From assembly GCF_002886045.1 (NCBI RefSeq), contig NZ_CP025791.1, positions 806,001 through 870,000 of the forward strand: a DNA stretch of 64,000 bases. Reading direction: 5' to 3'. The first letter of the stretch is position 1; every line of letters starts with the position of its first letter. The stretch comes from Flavivirga eckloniae (GTDB lineage Bacteria > Bacteroidota > Bacteroidia > Flavobacteriales > Flavobacteriaceae). Of the stretch, positions 33,832-44,967 are shown piece after piece. The notes beneath the pieces are model-generated. The model made no database searches. It was not told the DNA's origin and worked only from the letters and a program-made list of their open reading frames with translations. The translations under genes were made by a program, and so were the position numbers.

Positions 33832-34677
33832 TTAACTTTTTGTGCTGTATTTTTTTAGTTCCTCTTCTAAGCTTTCACCCATAGCATGAGCTTCCTCTTT
33901 GTACTTAGAGTCTGTATATGATTTTTTAAAGCCTGTATAATATTCTTTCGCCGTTTCAAGACGGTTTTTTCTTAAATGTTCTATAACGCCATCAACATTC
34001 TTTTTATATTCCCTACTATTCATAGCCAATTGATAGGCAGAATCCAGTCTGTAAAACAAAGCGTCTTCACGCAATACAGACCCAGGGAATTCGAAAAGAA
34101 AATTATCAAACGATTTTATTGCAGCATTAAAATCTTTGGAATATCCTGGAGCTATATCTCCATATTGCTTTGCAATGCTAAATGCTTTCTTTTCCAGTTT
34201 GAAATCTAATTCCTTAACTAATTTATTAGCCTCGGGAAGATGTTCAGATTCTGGAAATAAATTTATAAACGATTGAAGTTTCTCTATTGCTTCTTTGGTC
34301 TCCGTTTGATCTTTACTATAAACAGGAGATAACATATAATAGCTTTTTGCGCTTAAAAAAGAAGCTTCTTCTAACTTTTCACTTTTTGGATAGCTGGATG
34401 TAAAACGCTCAAATTGATAACCCGCAACATAGTAATCTTTCATTTTGTAAAATGAATTTGAGTACAAAAACATTAGTTTTTCTGCTTGTGGCTTACCTCT
34501 ATACTTAGGTACTATCTGTGCAAAAAGCCTGTTAGCCTTAGTATACTTACCTTCGTTATACAGTTCTTCTCCTACTTTAAACTTTGTAGCTATACTTTCA
34601 GATTTTAATGTTCTTTGATATTCGCTACAACTGCTAAAAACAGCAACTATTATTAATATGTAAAAAAGCTTCTTCAT
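33832..34677 (-). CDS. bamD: Outer-membrane assembly lipoprotein BamD
   Basis: A 281-residue lipoprotein (IVAVFSSCSEYQ, acylated Cys17) made of five TPR-like helical repeats, for example YNEGKYTKANRLFAQIVPKYRGKPQAEKLMFLYSNSFYKM and YVAGYQFERFTSSYPKSEKLEEASFL. It belongs to the BAM complex that inserts beta-barrel proteins into the outer membrane. Length and position ahead of rpoZ are typical. A candidate -7 box lies about 105 bases upstream. Confidence 0.94.
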   Translation of the reverse strand: MKKLFYILIIVAVFSSCSEYQRTLKSESIATKFKVGEELYNEGKYTKANRLFAQIVPKYRGKPQAEKLMFLYSNSFYKMKDYYVAGYQFERFTSSYPKSEKLEEASFLSAKSYYMLSPVYSKDQTETKEAIEKLQSFINLFPESEHLPEANKLVKELDFKLEKKAFSIAKQYGDIAPGYSKDFNAAIKSFDNFLFEFPGSVLREDALFYRLDSAYQLAMNSREYKKNVDGVIEHLRKNRLETAKEYYTGFKKSYTDSKYKEEAHAMGESLEEELKKYSTKS

Positions 34678-34781
34678 CTATTGTTTTTCTCCGTTTTAAA
34701 AAACAGTACACTATTTATTTAAAATTCCGAACAATATCGAAATCTTAAATATGCGTATTTCTTGTTTTTTCAAACAGAATG

Positions 34782-34789
34782 CAAAATTA
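34782..34789 (-). promoter_or_regulatory. Candidate promoter of the bamD operon (-7 box)
   Basis: TAATTTTG on the minus strand matches TAnnTTTG, 104 bases before bamD in the gap after dapA. No clear -33 element is visible. Confidence 0.4.
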
Positions 34790-34881
34790 AGTTATTAATA
34801 TGGATTTTAAAAATATTATTTTGAAGCTAAAATAGTTGCTTAAAGCTTATAATTGTAAGGTTTAAGTATTATTTAACAATC

Positions 34882-35760
34882 CTAAAACGCATTTACAAAA
34901 TCTCCAATCTTTTCCTTTAATTCACCAGATGCTGGTACTAAAGGTAATCTAACTGTATCTTGACATAAATTTAGCGCTTCGTAAACAGCTTTTATTCCAG
35001 CAGGATTGTTTTCTTCAAAAATATAACCAATAACATCCATTAGTTTATAATGCAGCTTATACGATTCTTTTGCATCTCCTTTCAAACCTAAACGTATCAT
35101 TTCTGAAAAATCCTTAGGGAATGCTTGACCTATAACAGAAATCACTCCAGCACCTCCTGCTAAAGTTATTCCTAAAGCTAAATCATCATCACCCGAAATA
35201 ATCAAAAACTCCTCTGGTTTGTTCTTTATTAACTCTAAATATTGAGATACATTGTTCCCTGCCTCTTTAACGGCTATAATATTTTCAAAATCGTTCGCTA
35301 ATCTTATAGTAGTTTCCGGCTCAATATTTTTTGATGTTCTGCCTGGAACATTATACAAAATAACGTCTACCGGCGATGCTTCCGAAATAGCCTTAAAATG
35401 TTGATAAATCCCTTCTTGGGTTGGTTTACTATAATATGGAGACACAGATAAAATGGCATCTATGTTACTTAAATCTGTTGTTTTTATTTCTTCAATAATC
35501 GCTGCGGTATTGCTACCTCCTATGCCTAAAACCATAGGCAAACGACCATTATTAGTATCGGAAATGGTTTTTATTACCTCCTTTTTTTCTTGCTTAGTAA
35601 GCGTTACGCTTTCTCCTGTTGTACCACAAATTACAAGGTATTCTATGCCATTGTCAATATTGAAATTAACAATATTTGCCAAAGCATTATGGTCTACACT
35701 TAAATCTGATTTAAAAGGGGTGACCAAAGCAACTCCAGTTCCTAAAAACCTACTGTTCAT
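34882..35760 (-). CDS. dapA: 4-hydroxy-tetrahydrodipicolinate synthase
   Basis: DapA condenses pyruvate with aspartate semialdehyde in lysine and diaminopimelate synthesis. The 292-residue length is normal. Tyr136 in [10 protein letters not shown] and the Schiff-base Lys165 in [10 protein letters not shown] are in place, with CGTTGES binding the carboxylate. The ATG overlaps the end of the upstream DUF6913-like gene by 11 bases. dapF, later in the same pathway, is at 56.4 kb. Confidence 0.96.
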   Translation of the reverse strand: MNSRFLGTGVALVTPFKSDLSVDHNALANIVNFNIDNGIEYLVICGTTGESVTLTKQEKKEVIKTISDTNNGRLPMVLGIGGSNTAAIIEEIKTTDLSNIDAILSVSPYYSKPTQEGIYQHFKAISEASPVDVILYNVPGRTSKNIEPETTIRLANDFENIIAVKEAGNNVSQYLELIKNKPEEFLIISGDDDLALGITLAGGAGVISVIGQAFPKDFSEMIRLGLKGDAKESYKLHYKLMDVIGYIFEENNPAGIKAVYEALNLCQDTVRLPLVPASGELKEKIGDFVNAF

Positions 35761-36280
35761 TCTTAATTTTATTTAATATGGTTAAGTATTTTATTGTCTC
35801 TTCTTTAAATAAGTCAAAATCTTTTAGTTTCGTTTTAATGATAAGGTCGTTTATACGTTCATCGTCCTGTACAATACCAATTTTAAATTGGGCTTTAGAC
35901 ATGGCAGTAATTAACTTTAGCTCTAAAACATCTTCTTCATAGTAGCTAATTAACGCATCGTACTTTGTTTCTAAAAACAACTGTAATTCTGCATTTTTAA
36001 TAGCACCATTCCAACCAAAGTCTTTAGGATTAAAACAAACATCCCAGGAGGTTAGCATCCCTTTATCGTTTTTGGAGAAAGCGATGATTTTTAATTTGTT
36101 ATCGCGAATTTTTAAAAAATTGGCGAATTTTCTAAATAGTTCAAAATCATCAATCTCATCAATATTCAAAATAACACCTAAGCTTTCTATCTGCTTATCA
36201 GTAACATTTACTTGTCGTTCTGATAACAATTTGTTTAAGTGCTTTTCAATAGATTTTTCTTTAAAACCCTTTAAAATCAT
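35750..36280 (-). CDS. DUF6913-like hypothetical protein
   Basis: A 176-residue soluble protein with no signal or membrane helix, rich in lysine and leucine. Recognisable stretches are [18 protein letters not shown] and [20 protein letters not shown]. It matches my memory of a flavobacterial family of unknown function (DUF6913) that typically precedes dapA. It overlaps dapA by 11 bases, so translation is coupled. No function can be assigned. Confidence 0.75.
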   Translation of the reverse strand: MILKGFKEKSIEKHLNKLLSERQVNVTDKQIESLGVILNIDEIDDFELFRKFANFLKIRDNKLKIIAFSKNDKGMLTSWDVCFNPKDFGWNGAIKNAELQLFLETKYDALISYYEEDVLELKLITAMSKAQFKIGIVQDDERINDLIIKTKLKDFDLFKEETIKYLTILNKIKNEQ

Positions 36281-36298
36281 TTATCTTTATACTTTGCA

Positions 36299-36315
36299 CA
36301 AAGGTAGCAAAAGTA
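36299..36315 (-). promoter_or_regulatory. Candidate promoters of the DUF6913-dapA unit
   Basis: Two exact -7 boxes in tandem on the minus strand: TACCTTTG (36306-36299) and TACTTTTG (36315-36308). They begin 18 bases before the ATG at 36280. No convincing -33 TTTG is visible. Confidence 0.45.
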
Positions 36316-36338
36316 CACTCAAAATATCCGTTTAATAT

Positions 36339-37097
36339 ATGAGGTTAACACATTTATTTTTTTTGTTATATTTTTTTAGTCTTTTTAGTTGCAAACAGTC
36401 TAAATTAGAGCTAACTAAAATTGAAGGAAAGCAAATTCAAATCACAGATTCTTTACCCGCTGACTCAGAAATTGAAGCCTATATTAAGCCATTTAGAGAT
36501 AACATTCAAAAAGATCTAGACAGCGTTTTAGCTTATTCTGCAGATACTTATTCTAAATCTGATGGCGACTTTAATACGGCTATTGGCAATTTTATGGCAG
36601 ATGCTGTATACAATGAAGCCAATCCTATTTTTAAAAGCAGAACTGGTAAAGACATTGATATGGTACTTCTTAACCATGGTGGTATCCGGTCTATTCTATC
36701 TAAAGGAAATATAACAAAAAGAACGGCTTTCGAATTAATGCCTTTTGAAAACAGTATTGTTGTAGTGGCCCTAAAAGGCAACCAAGTAAATAATTTAACG
36801 CAGTATTTAAGTAGAAAAAGGAGAGCACACCCTATATCTAAGCTAAAATTAGTCATAAATAAGGATTACGACATCGTTGAAGCAAAAATAAAAGGTAAGG
36901 CGATTGAACCTGATAAAGTATATTATGTTGCCACCAACGACTACTTATATAATGGTGGTGATAGTATGACTTTTTTTAAAACAAACGACAGCCTTTATGT
37001 TTTAAACTACAAAATTAGAAATGCTTTAATTGATAATTTTAAAAAGGCAGATACTATTAGCCCTGTAATTGACGACAGGTTTATTCAAATAAAATAA
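36339..37097 (+). CDS. 5'-nucleotidase C-terminal domain lipoprotein
   Basis: A 252-residue lipoprotein (FFSLFSCKQSK, Cys18) consisting only of the C-terminal substrate-binding domain of UshA-type 5'-nucleotidases: FNTAIGNFMADAV, NHGGIRSILSKGNITKRTAFELMPFENSIVVVALKG and YYVATNDYLYNGGD. The catalytic metallophosphatase domain is a separate gene beginning 3 bases after the stop. The pair probably works together on nucleotides outside the cytoplasm. In UshA both parts are one polypeptide with the catalytic domain first; here the order is reversed. Confidence 0.9.
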   Translation: MRLTHLFFLLYFFSLFSCKQSKLELTKIEGKQIQITDSLPADSEIEAYIKPFRDNIQKDLDSVLAYSADTYSKSDGDFNTAIGNFMADAVYNEANPIFKSRTGKDIDMVLLNHGGIRSILSKGNITKRTAFELMPFENSIVVVALKGNQVNNLTQYLSRKRRAHPISKLKLVINKDYDIVEAKIKGKAIEPDKVYYVATNDYLYNGGDSMTFFKTNDSLYVLNYKIRNALIDNFKKADTISPVIDDRFIQIK

Positions 37098-37100
37098 AAA

Positions 37101-38018
37101 ATGAAACGTAGAGATTTTATACAACAAGCGTCTGCAGGAACTACGCTTGTTACATTAGGTGGTTTAGGCTTACAATCTTTTACAACCTCGGCTGCTACAA
37201 AAAGAATTACGATACTACACACTAACGATGTGCATAGCCATATTGATGCTTTTGGACCTGAAGACGGTAGAAATGCGAACAAAGGCGGCGTTGCCAGACG
37301 AGCTAGTTTAATTGAAGCTGTTAGAAAAGAAAACCCGAATACACTTTTGTTGGATGCTGGCGATATTTTTCAGGGCACCCCTTATTTTAATTACTATGGA
37401 GGCGAATTGGAATTTAAACTAATGAGCAAATTAAAATACGATGCTGCTACTATAGGCAATCATGATTTCGATAATGGTATTGACGGCTTATTTGCACAGC
37501 TGGATCATGCCACATTCCAATTTGTTTCTGCTAATTACGATTTCTCTAATACTATTATGGATACGCATACAAAGCCATATAAAGTATTCAAAAAAGATGG
37601 ACTTAAAATAGGAGTCTTTGGACTTGGAATTGAGTTAGGTGGTTTGGTTGATCCTTCCATGTATAAAGAAACCAAATACTTAGACCCGATTGAGATTTCT
37701 CAGGACATGTCCAGAATTTTAAAGACCGAAGAACACTGCGACTTAATCATTTGCTTATCGCATTTAGGATACAACTACAAAAATAATAGCAAAAAGATTA
37801 GTGATTTAAAATTGGCAAAAGCCACAAAGGATATCGATTTAATTATTGGCGGCCATACACATACATTTTTATCTAAACCTACCATTGTTAAAAATGTAGT
37901 AGGTAAAAACATGCTTGTTAACCAAGTGGGTTGTTATGGTATCAACCTGGGTAAAATTGATTTTTACTTCGATTCCAATAAAAATGTTTCAGCCAAAGGC
38001 ACTTCGATAATAGTTTAA
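37101..38018 (+). CDS. Metallophosphatase, 5'-nucleotidase N-terminal domain, Tat-exported
   Basis: A 305-residue calcineurin-like phosphoesterase: HTNDVHSHI, LLDAGDIFQGTPYF, TIGNHDFDNG and IIGGHTHTFL provide the two-metal site. It begins with a twin-arginine signal (KRRDFIQQ followed by a hydrophobic stretch ending near TTSAAT), so it is exported folded, whereas its partner domain encoded just upstream is a Sec lipoprotein. The genes are 3 bases apart. Substrates are likely nucleotides or nucleotide sugars, by family only. Confidence 0.92.
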   Translation: MKRRDFIQQASAGTTLVTLGGLGLQSFTTSAATKRITILHTNDVHSHIDAFGPEDGRNANKGGVARRASLIEAVRKENPNTLLLDAGDIFQGTPYFNYYGGELEFKLMSKLKYDAATIGNHDFDNGIDGLFAQLDHATFQFVSANYDFSNTIMDTHTKPYKVFKKDGLKIGVFGLGIELGGLVDPSMYKETKYLDPIEISQDMSRILKTEEHCDLIICLSHLGYNYKNNSKKISDLKLAKATKDIDLIIGGHTHTFLSKPTIVKNVVGKNMLVNQVGCYGINLGKIDFYFDSNKNVSAKGTSIIV

Positions 38019-38770
38019 ACCAAAATATTTTTAGAAGAAAACGTTTTTTCTTTTGCCCTTGTATTTTGGGGTATTCTATATTTATTCTCTGCCATAATAT
38101 ATCTGAACACAAAAAAGAGTCCAGTTACATAAAGTGCTCTATGCAACATTTCGAAACTCCAATGATATAAGTAGTAAAGATTAACATAGTTTAAAATTGA
38201 AGAAAAGGCTATTAACATTACAGCTATCAAAAATATTATAGACGGCTTTGTCTCTGTATTTAAATAAACACCAAAAGCGATAAAAGCCAATACAATTATA
38301 GATAGGTTTTTTAAACCAAACAAAAGTACTTCCGTATTGTCTGGAATAACCACTTTTAATATGCTATATAGCGTATACAAAAAGAATACATTTATTAAGA
38401 AAACGCCTAATAAATATACTCCTATTAGTTTATTAACTTCAAACAGTTTGAACTTTGGCGCTACAATAGCGATCAAATACAAATAGCTTAAAAAGTAAAG
38501 TATACTCGAAACTTTAACAAAGGTTTCTCCCGAAAAGAATGTTAAAGACAGATCTCCAAGGAAAGAAAATATTAAAAAGGAAATAAACATGACTCCCAAG
38601 GATCTATACTTTAAAAAATAGAATGTTAAAAATGCGGGAATATACAATCCCATGGCCGATTTTAATAATAAAGTATTTTGTGAAAATGCAACAAAAAAAC
38701 TCAGGGCTATTAATACTAATAAAGTACAAACGAATACCTTATTAAAAGTTAGGTTAAACCAATTTTTCAT
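38015..38770 (-). CDS. 8-TM membrane protein, YhhN/lysoplasmalogenase-like
   Basis: A 251-residue protein with eight predicted membrane helices, near residues 10-27, 35-54, 57-78, 83-104, 114-137, 148-170, 177-202 and 206-227. The stretch FLIFSFLGDLSLTFF fits the GD motif of the YhhN/TMEM86 family, whose members cleave vinyl-ether lysolipids. Identity with that family is suggestive only. Its last 4 bases overlap the convergent metallophosphatase gene. Upstream it has a TATATTTG box and a palindromic operator shared with a related gene at 39339-40082. Confidence 0.65.
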   Translation of the reverse strand: MKNWFNLTFNKVFVCTLLVLIALSFFVAFSQNTLLLKSAMGLYIPAFLTFYFLKYRSLGVMFISFLIFSFLGDLSLTFFSGETFVKVSSILYFLSYLYLIAIVAPKFKLFEVNKLIGVYLLGVFLINVFFLYTLYSILKVVIPDNTEVLLFGLKNLSIIVLAFIAFGVYLNTETKPSIIFLIAVMLIAFSSILNYVNLYYLYHWSFEMLHRALYVTGLFFVFRYIMAENKYRIPQNTRAKEKTFSSKNILV

Positions 38771-38795
38771 GATTTTGACAGTTAGTAGGTTATTC

Positions 38796-38803
38796 CAAAT
38801 ATA
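38796..38803 (-). promoter_or_regulatory. -7 box of the 8-TM protein gene (38015-38770)
   Basis: TATATTTG on the minus strand matches TAnnTTTG. A TTG at 38823-38821 lies 17 nt upstream. The ATG is 25 bases downstream. Confidence 0.5.
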
Positions 38804-38823
38804 AAAATATATTTCTATTTCAA

Positions 38824-38846
38824 CGATAAAAACATGCTTTTTATCG
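38824..38846. promoter_or_regulatory. Palindromic operator CGATAAAA-N7-TTTTATCG, copy 1
   Basis: A 23-base inverted repeat with perfect 8-base arms (9 bases if the adjoining A/T pair is counted). It lies 20 nt upstream of the -7 box of the 38015-38770 gene, abutting its -33 region. The same repeat with the same 7-base spacing occurs upstream of the related gene at 39339-40082. A divergent DoxX-like gene starts 106 bases away on the other side and may also be controlled. Confidence 0.6.
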
Positions 38847-38951
38847 ATTTTCGGTTAAAAATTATCCGTTTGTCTATAAAATTGAATGAGCAACTGATAA
38901 GTATTTACAAAAAATGCGTCTAATTTTTTAGTTAACAAAAACCCACACAAA

Positions 38952-39335
38952 ATGAAAAAGTATTTTCCACTTGCCCTAAGAGTTATTGTTGCCTTTATTT
39001 TAATACAAACATTGCGATTTAAGTTTACAGCTCACCCAGATAGCGTGCATATTTTTAGTCAAGTTGGATTAGAGCCTTACGGTAGAATAGGCATTGGTGT
39101 TTTAGAGCTTATTGCTGGTACTTTTTTACTTATTCCAAAAACCATATGGATGGGAGCCACACTTACCTTAGGAGTCATTGGAGGGGCTATCTTTATGCAT
39201 TTAACACAACTTGGAATTGAAGTAAATAACGATGAAGGGTTGCTATTCGCTACAGCTATAGTTACGTTTGTTCTTTCTGCTGCAATCCTATATATTTATA
39301 AAAAAGATATTCCTTTTATAAAAACGGTATCATAG
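38952..39335 (+). CDS. DoxX-like small membrane protein
   Basis: A 127-residue protein with four hydrophobic helices and the DoxX-like pattern RVIVAFILIQTLRFKF, then GVLELIAGTFLLIP. The function is unknown; DoxX-type proteins are linked to redox or thiosulfate metabolism in some bacteria. It lies between the two 8-TM genes, divergent from the first, so it could share their operator. Confidence 0.65.
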   Translation: MKKYFPLALRVIVAFILIQTLRFKFTAHPDSVHIFSQVGLEPYGRIGIGVLELIAGTFLLIPKTIWMGATLTLGVIGGAIFMHLTQLGIEVNNDEGLLFATAIVTFVLSAAILYIYKKDIPFIKTVS

Positions 39336-39338
39336 AAT

Positions 39339-40082
39339 TTACTCTATCACCATATACTTTTCTTCTTCACTTAACTCATTTAACAATTGCGATTGTTGGT
39401 AAAAAAAGTAAAAGGCAGTAAGTGTTAGTGTTGTAGAAATAAAATTAAGCAAGCTTCTTTCCGTAATATAGAAGTATGCTACTTGCATGACTTCGGAAAA
39501 TACAATACATAAAGCACCAATAAATAAATACAAAGATTTTTTATTATCTCTATAGAAATAATTTAACAGTGCTGACGATAGCAATAAAAGCATTACAATA
39601 TTATAAGTCATTTCAAGAAAATATTCATCAAACTTTTCCAGATTAGGACTCAATATTAATTGCAACACATATACCAGATAAATATTTAATACAGTTAAAA
39701 CAATTAAGTGTATCTTAAAATTTCTAAGTACATAAAAAAAGCTAAGCGATTTGCTAATTTTTATAAATAGGAATAAGTAAGCGAGTATAAATAATAAATT
39801 CCCTACAAAATAATCTACTTGATATAACTCATATTGCTTAATGTACGGTTCTGGAATATGACTAATTATTAGTCCTATTAAGTCTGAAACAGAATAGCAT
39901 AAAATAAACAGAACAAAAAATACATTCTTCTTTTGAGCAAAAATTAAATAAGTGATAGCTATTAATGGTGTGATTACATAATCTAAACTATGAGCTAAAG
40001 TATCGTCTCCTCTAAATTCGAAAAAGGCGAACAACACATATACCAATAAGACAAAACCACCCAAGACTTTCGACTTGTACAT
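39339..40082 (-). CDS. 8-TM membrane protein, related in topology to 38015-38770
   Basis: A 247-residue protein with eight predicted helices, near residues 7-24, 32-50, 53-72, 88-107, 123-142, 150-174, 182-205 and 211-230. It has the same length and layout as the protein at 38015-38770 but little residue identity; the third helix carries CYSVSDLIGL where the other has SFLGDLSL. A distant YhhN-like relative is the best guess. It ends 3 bases from the convergent DoxX-like gene. Upstream are a TATATTTG box and the shared operator. Confidence 0.6.
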   Translation of the reverse strand: MYKSKVLGGFVLLVYVLFAFFEFRGDDTLAHSLDYVITPLIAITYLIFAQKKNVFFVLFILCYSVSDLIGLIISHIPEPYIKQYELYQVDYFVGNLLFILAYLFLFIKISKSLSFFYVLRNFKIHLIVLTVLNIYLVYVLQLILSPNLEKFDEYFLEMTYNIVMLLLLSSALLNYFYRDNKKSLYLFIGALCIVFSEVMQVAYFYITERSLLNFISTTLTLTAFYFFYQQSQLLNELSEEEKYMVIE

Positions 40083-40105
40083 AACAGCTACTTTAAGTTA
40101 ATGCA

Positions 40106-40113
40106 CAAATATA
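40106..40113 (-). promoter_or_regulatory. -7 box of the 8-TM protein gene (39339-40082)
   Basis: TATATTTG on the minus strand, identical to the box of the related gene, 23 bases before the ATG. No good -33 element is present, which would suit a promoter that needs an activator. Confidence 0.5.
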
Positions 40114-40147
40114 AATATTTTTTACAACTAACCACTAAAAATTTACA

Positions 40148-40178
40148 TTTTATCGATAAAAAATTACGTTTTATCGAT
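40148..40178. promoter_or_regulatory. Palindromic operator CGATAAAA-N7-TTTTATCG, copy 2
   Basis: The arms CGATAAAA (40154-40161) and TTTTATCG (40169-40176) are separated by 7 bases, exactly as in copy 1. The left half is extended to a full 14-base palindrome TTTTATCGATAAAA (40148-40161), so there are three half-sites. It lies 40 nt upstream of the -7 box, against 20 nt for copy 1. It sits between the ligA stop and the 8-TM gene. Confidence 0.6.
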
Positions 40179-40190
40179 GATTTGTGCTTG

Positions 40191-42188
<1,998 letters not shown>

Positions 42189-42364
42189 TTATAAAGATCA
42201 TTCTAACTTTAATATTTTCAACATACCAAAATGTATATCAAAAAATCATCGCCTAAGATAGTTTTTATTGGTTACTTATCAAGCATATTAGCCCCTTAAA
42301 ATCTAAAAATAGTTAGATTAAAAATTAAACAGACAACAAAATAAAGACTCTTCACCTTAATTAT

Positions 42365-42404
42365 AAAACTTGAACAGCAAAATGCAACAAATGTTTCAAG
42401 TTTT
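42365..42404. promoter_or_regulatory. Inverted repeat upstream of the beta-mannosidase gene
   Basis: The 10-base arms AAAACTTGAA and TTCAAGTTTT surround a 20-base loop. It lies 73 bases before the start of the GH2 gene and has no T tract suitable for a terminator after the plus-strand arm beyond TTTT. It could be an operator or mRNA structure. Confidence 0.35.
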
Positions 42405-42477
42405 GATTAATTACTTTTATACCTCCCCTTTTTAAAGACATAGTTTTATATGCAACTTTTACACTAAATCGTTTAAA

Positions 42478-44940
42478 ATGAAATACCCTTATTTTTATAT
42501 AGTATTATCTATTATTATGTTTAATTGTCAACCCAAAGAAGATATTCCCAAAAAAATCACTCTACACGAAAATTGGAGTTTCAAAAATACCACAGACACA
42601 ACCTGGTTAAATGCCAAAGTTCCTGGAGATGCTCATTCAGATTTATTTAGCCATAAACTTATAGAAGATCCTTTTGTTAAGGACAATGAATTTAAACTAC
42701 AATGGATTTCTGAAAAAGATTGGGAATACAAAACAACATTCACTTTAGACGAAAAAACACTTCAAAAAAAACATCTGGATTTACATTTTGAAGGATTAGA
42801 CACCTACGCTTCAGTCTATGTAAACGACAGCCTAATACTTAATACGAATAACGCTTTTAGAAAGTGGGAAGTAAACGTTAAACCTTTTTTAAAACTAGAA
42901 AACCATTTAAAAATAGTTTTTGAAAACACCACAACATCAGAAAATAAGGAAAAAGCTAAACTACCATATGAACTCCCAGCTGGAAATAGAATTTTTACAA
43001 GAAAGGCACAATTTCAATATGGCTGGGACTGGGGGCCCATTTTCAACACATCCGGAATATGGCGTCCTATATATCTAAAAGCCTGGAATGACTTAAAAAT
43101 TAAAGATGTATTTGTACAACAAAACCATTTAAATGACTCCATAGCCTCACTTACCGCTAACATCGAGTATAAATATGAAGCCGAAGAAAACCTATTAATT
43201 GATATTTATGTAAATAACAAATTAAATAAAACCTACAATACACAAGACACATCGGTATTTACGTTCGAAATCAATAACCCAAAACGCTGGTGGACACACA
43301 ACCTGGGTGAACCCTACTTATACGATCTAAAATTTGTATTAAGAAACAAGGGGAAGATATTAGATGCTTACTCGCTAAAAAAAGGACTGAGAACTATTGA
43401 TTTAATTGCAGAAAAAGACAGTATCGGGCAATCGTTCTATTTTAAACTAAACGATGTTCCTGTGTTTATGAAGGGTGCCAATTACATCCCACAAAACAGT
43501 TTTCAGAACCAAGTAACGGACGCACATTATAATACGTTACTAAACTCTGTTACTGAAGCCAATATGAACATGCTTCGCATTTGGGGAGGCGGCATTTATG
43601 AAAATGATATTTTTTACGATTTATGCGATGAAAAAGGGGTTCTGGTTTGGCAGGATTTTATGTTTGCTTGTGCCATGTATCCCGGCGACAAAGACTTTTT
43701 AAACAACGTAAAGCAAGAAGCCATAGACAATATTATTCGATTGCGCAACCATGCATCTATAGCACTTTGGTGCGGTAATAACGAAAATGATGAAGCTTGG
43801 CATAATTGGGGTTGGCAAGAAGACAGGTCCGAGTCTGAAAAAGAAGAAATTTGGAGTAATTACCTAAAAGTTTTTGATGATATACTACCAAGTGCAGTCA
43901 ATCAGTTTTCAGATAAAACGCCATATTGGGCAAGCTCTCCACTTCACGGACGGAGCCATCCTAAATTCTTAAAAGAAGGTGATGCCCACGATTGGTGGAT
44001 TTGGCATAATGCTTACCCTTTCGAGCATCTCGAAGATAATGTGCCTCGATTTATGAGCGAATTTGGTTTTCAATCATTTCCTAGCTATGAAGCCATTAAA
44101 TATGCTACACAAAAAGACAGTATAGATATAAGTTCTGATGCTTTTGCCACACACCAAAAACACCCTAGAGGCTTTAAGCTGATTAAAGAATACATGGAAC
44201 GAGATTTCCCCATACCTACAAACGACGAGGATTATGTTTACATGAGTCAAGTGCTGCAAGCTTACGGAATGACCAAAGGATTTGAAGCCCAGCGAAGAGC
44301 CATGCCTTATAATATGGGAACCTTGTACTGGCAACTAAACGATTGCTGGCCGGTTGCTTCCTGGTCAAGCTTAGACAACTTCGGAAACTGGAAAGCATTA
44401 CACTACAGAACCAAAAAGTCTTTCGAAGATGTTTTAATTTCTTCAAGACTAAAAAATGATACCATTAAAACTTTTGTAATAAACGACAAGCTTAAAGAGA
44501 TTCAAGGCAAATTAGACCTAAAACTAATAGATTTTAGTGGCAACACCGTCTGGTCTGATAGCTTAACTATTACAGCCAAAGCCAACACTAGTGAAAAATT
44601 CTATAATCTTCCGTTAAAAGATATAGATATTACTAAAACCGCTCTAGTTGCCAATTTTAACGAATCGTCTTCCATATACTATTTAACGAAACCTAAGGAT
44701 TTAAGGCTATTACAAGGTGATATTGACAAAAAGGTAATCAAAACCGAATCTGGTTTCAGTATAGAATTATCTTCTAAAGTTTTACAAAAAGATGTATTCT
44801 TATTTACTAACGAAAAAGGGTTTTTTAATGATAACTTTTTTGATCTTCTACCTCATGAAACTAAAGTGGTGACATTTAAAACAGAATCGCAATCAATTGA
44901 TGACCTTGATATAAAAACATTAAATCATTTTATTGAATAA
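42478..44940 (+). CDS. Glycoside hydrolase family 2, beta-mannosidase
   Basis: An 820-residue lipoprotein (LSIIMFNCQPK, Cys17) with the GH2 layout: jelly-roll sugar-binding domain (residues 25-200, including TRKAQFQYGWDWGP), an Ig-like domain, then a TIM barrel (330-640). The acid/base glutamate is in ALWCGNNENDEAWH and the nucleophile in PRFMSEFGFQS. The FQYGWDWGP and WQDFMFACAMYP motifs are characteristic of beta-mannosidases rather than beta-galactosidases. It probably releases mannose from mannan-derived oligosaccharides in the periplasm. No polysaccharide-utilisation genes lie nearby. Confidence 0.9.
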   Translation: MKYPYFYIVLSIIMFNCQPKEDIPKKITLHENWSFKNTTDTTWLNAKVPGDAHSDLFSHKLIEDPFVKDNEFKLQWISEKDWEYKTTFTLDEKTLQKKHLDLHFEGLDTYASVYVNDSLILNTNNAFRKWEVNVKPFLKLENHLKIVFENTTTSENKEKAKLPYELPAGNRIFTRKAQFQYGWDWGPIFNTSGIWRPIYLKAWNDLKIKDVFVQQNHLNDSIASLTANIEYKYEAEENLLIDIYVNNKLNKTYNTQDTSVFTFEINNPKRWWTHNLGEPYLYDLKFVLRNKGKILDAYSLKKGLRTIDLIAEKDSIGQSFYFKLNDVPVFMKGANYIPQNSFQNQVTDAHYNTLLNSVTEANMNMLRIWGGGIYENDIFYDLCDEKGVLVWQDFMFACAMYPGDKDFLNNVKQEAIDNIIRLRNHASIALWCGNNENDEAWHNWGWQEDRSESEKEEIWSNYLKVFDDILPSAVNQFSDKTPYWASSPLHGRSHPKFLKEGDAHDWWIWHNAYPFEHLEDNVPRFMSEFGFQSFPSYEAIKYATQKDSIDISSDAFATHQKHPRGFKLIKEYMERDFPIPTNDEDYVYMSQVLQAYGMTKGFEAQRRAMPYNMGTLYWQLNDCWPVASWSSLDNFGNWKALHYRTKKSFEDVLISSRLKNDTIKTFVINDKLKEIQGKLDLKLIDFSGNTVWSDSLTITAKANTSEKFYNLPLKDIDITKTALVANFNESSSIYYLTKPKDLRLLQGDIDKKVIKTESGFSIELSSKVLQKDVFLFTNEKGFFNDNFFDLLPHETKVVTFKTESQSIDDLDIKTLNHFIE

Positions 44941-44967
44941 AAAAGAATAAGCTTAACAGGAAATTTA

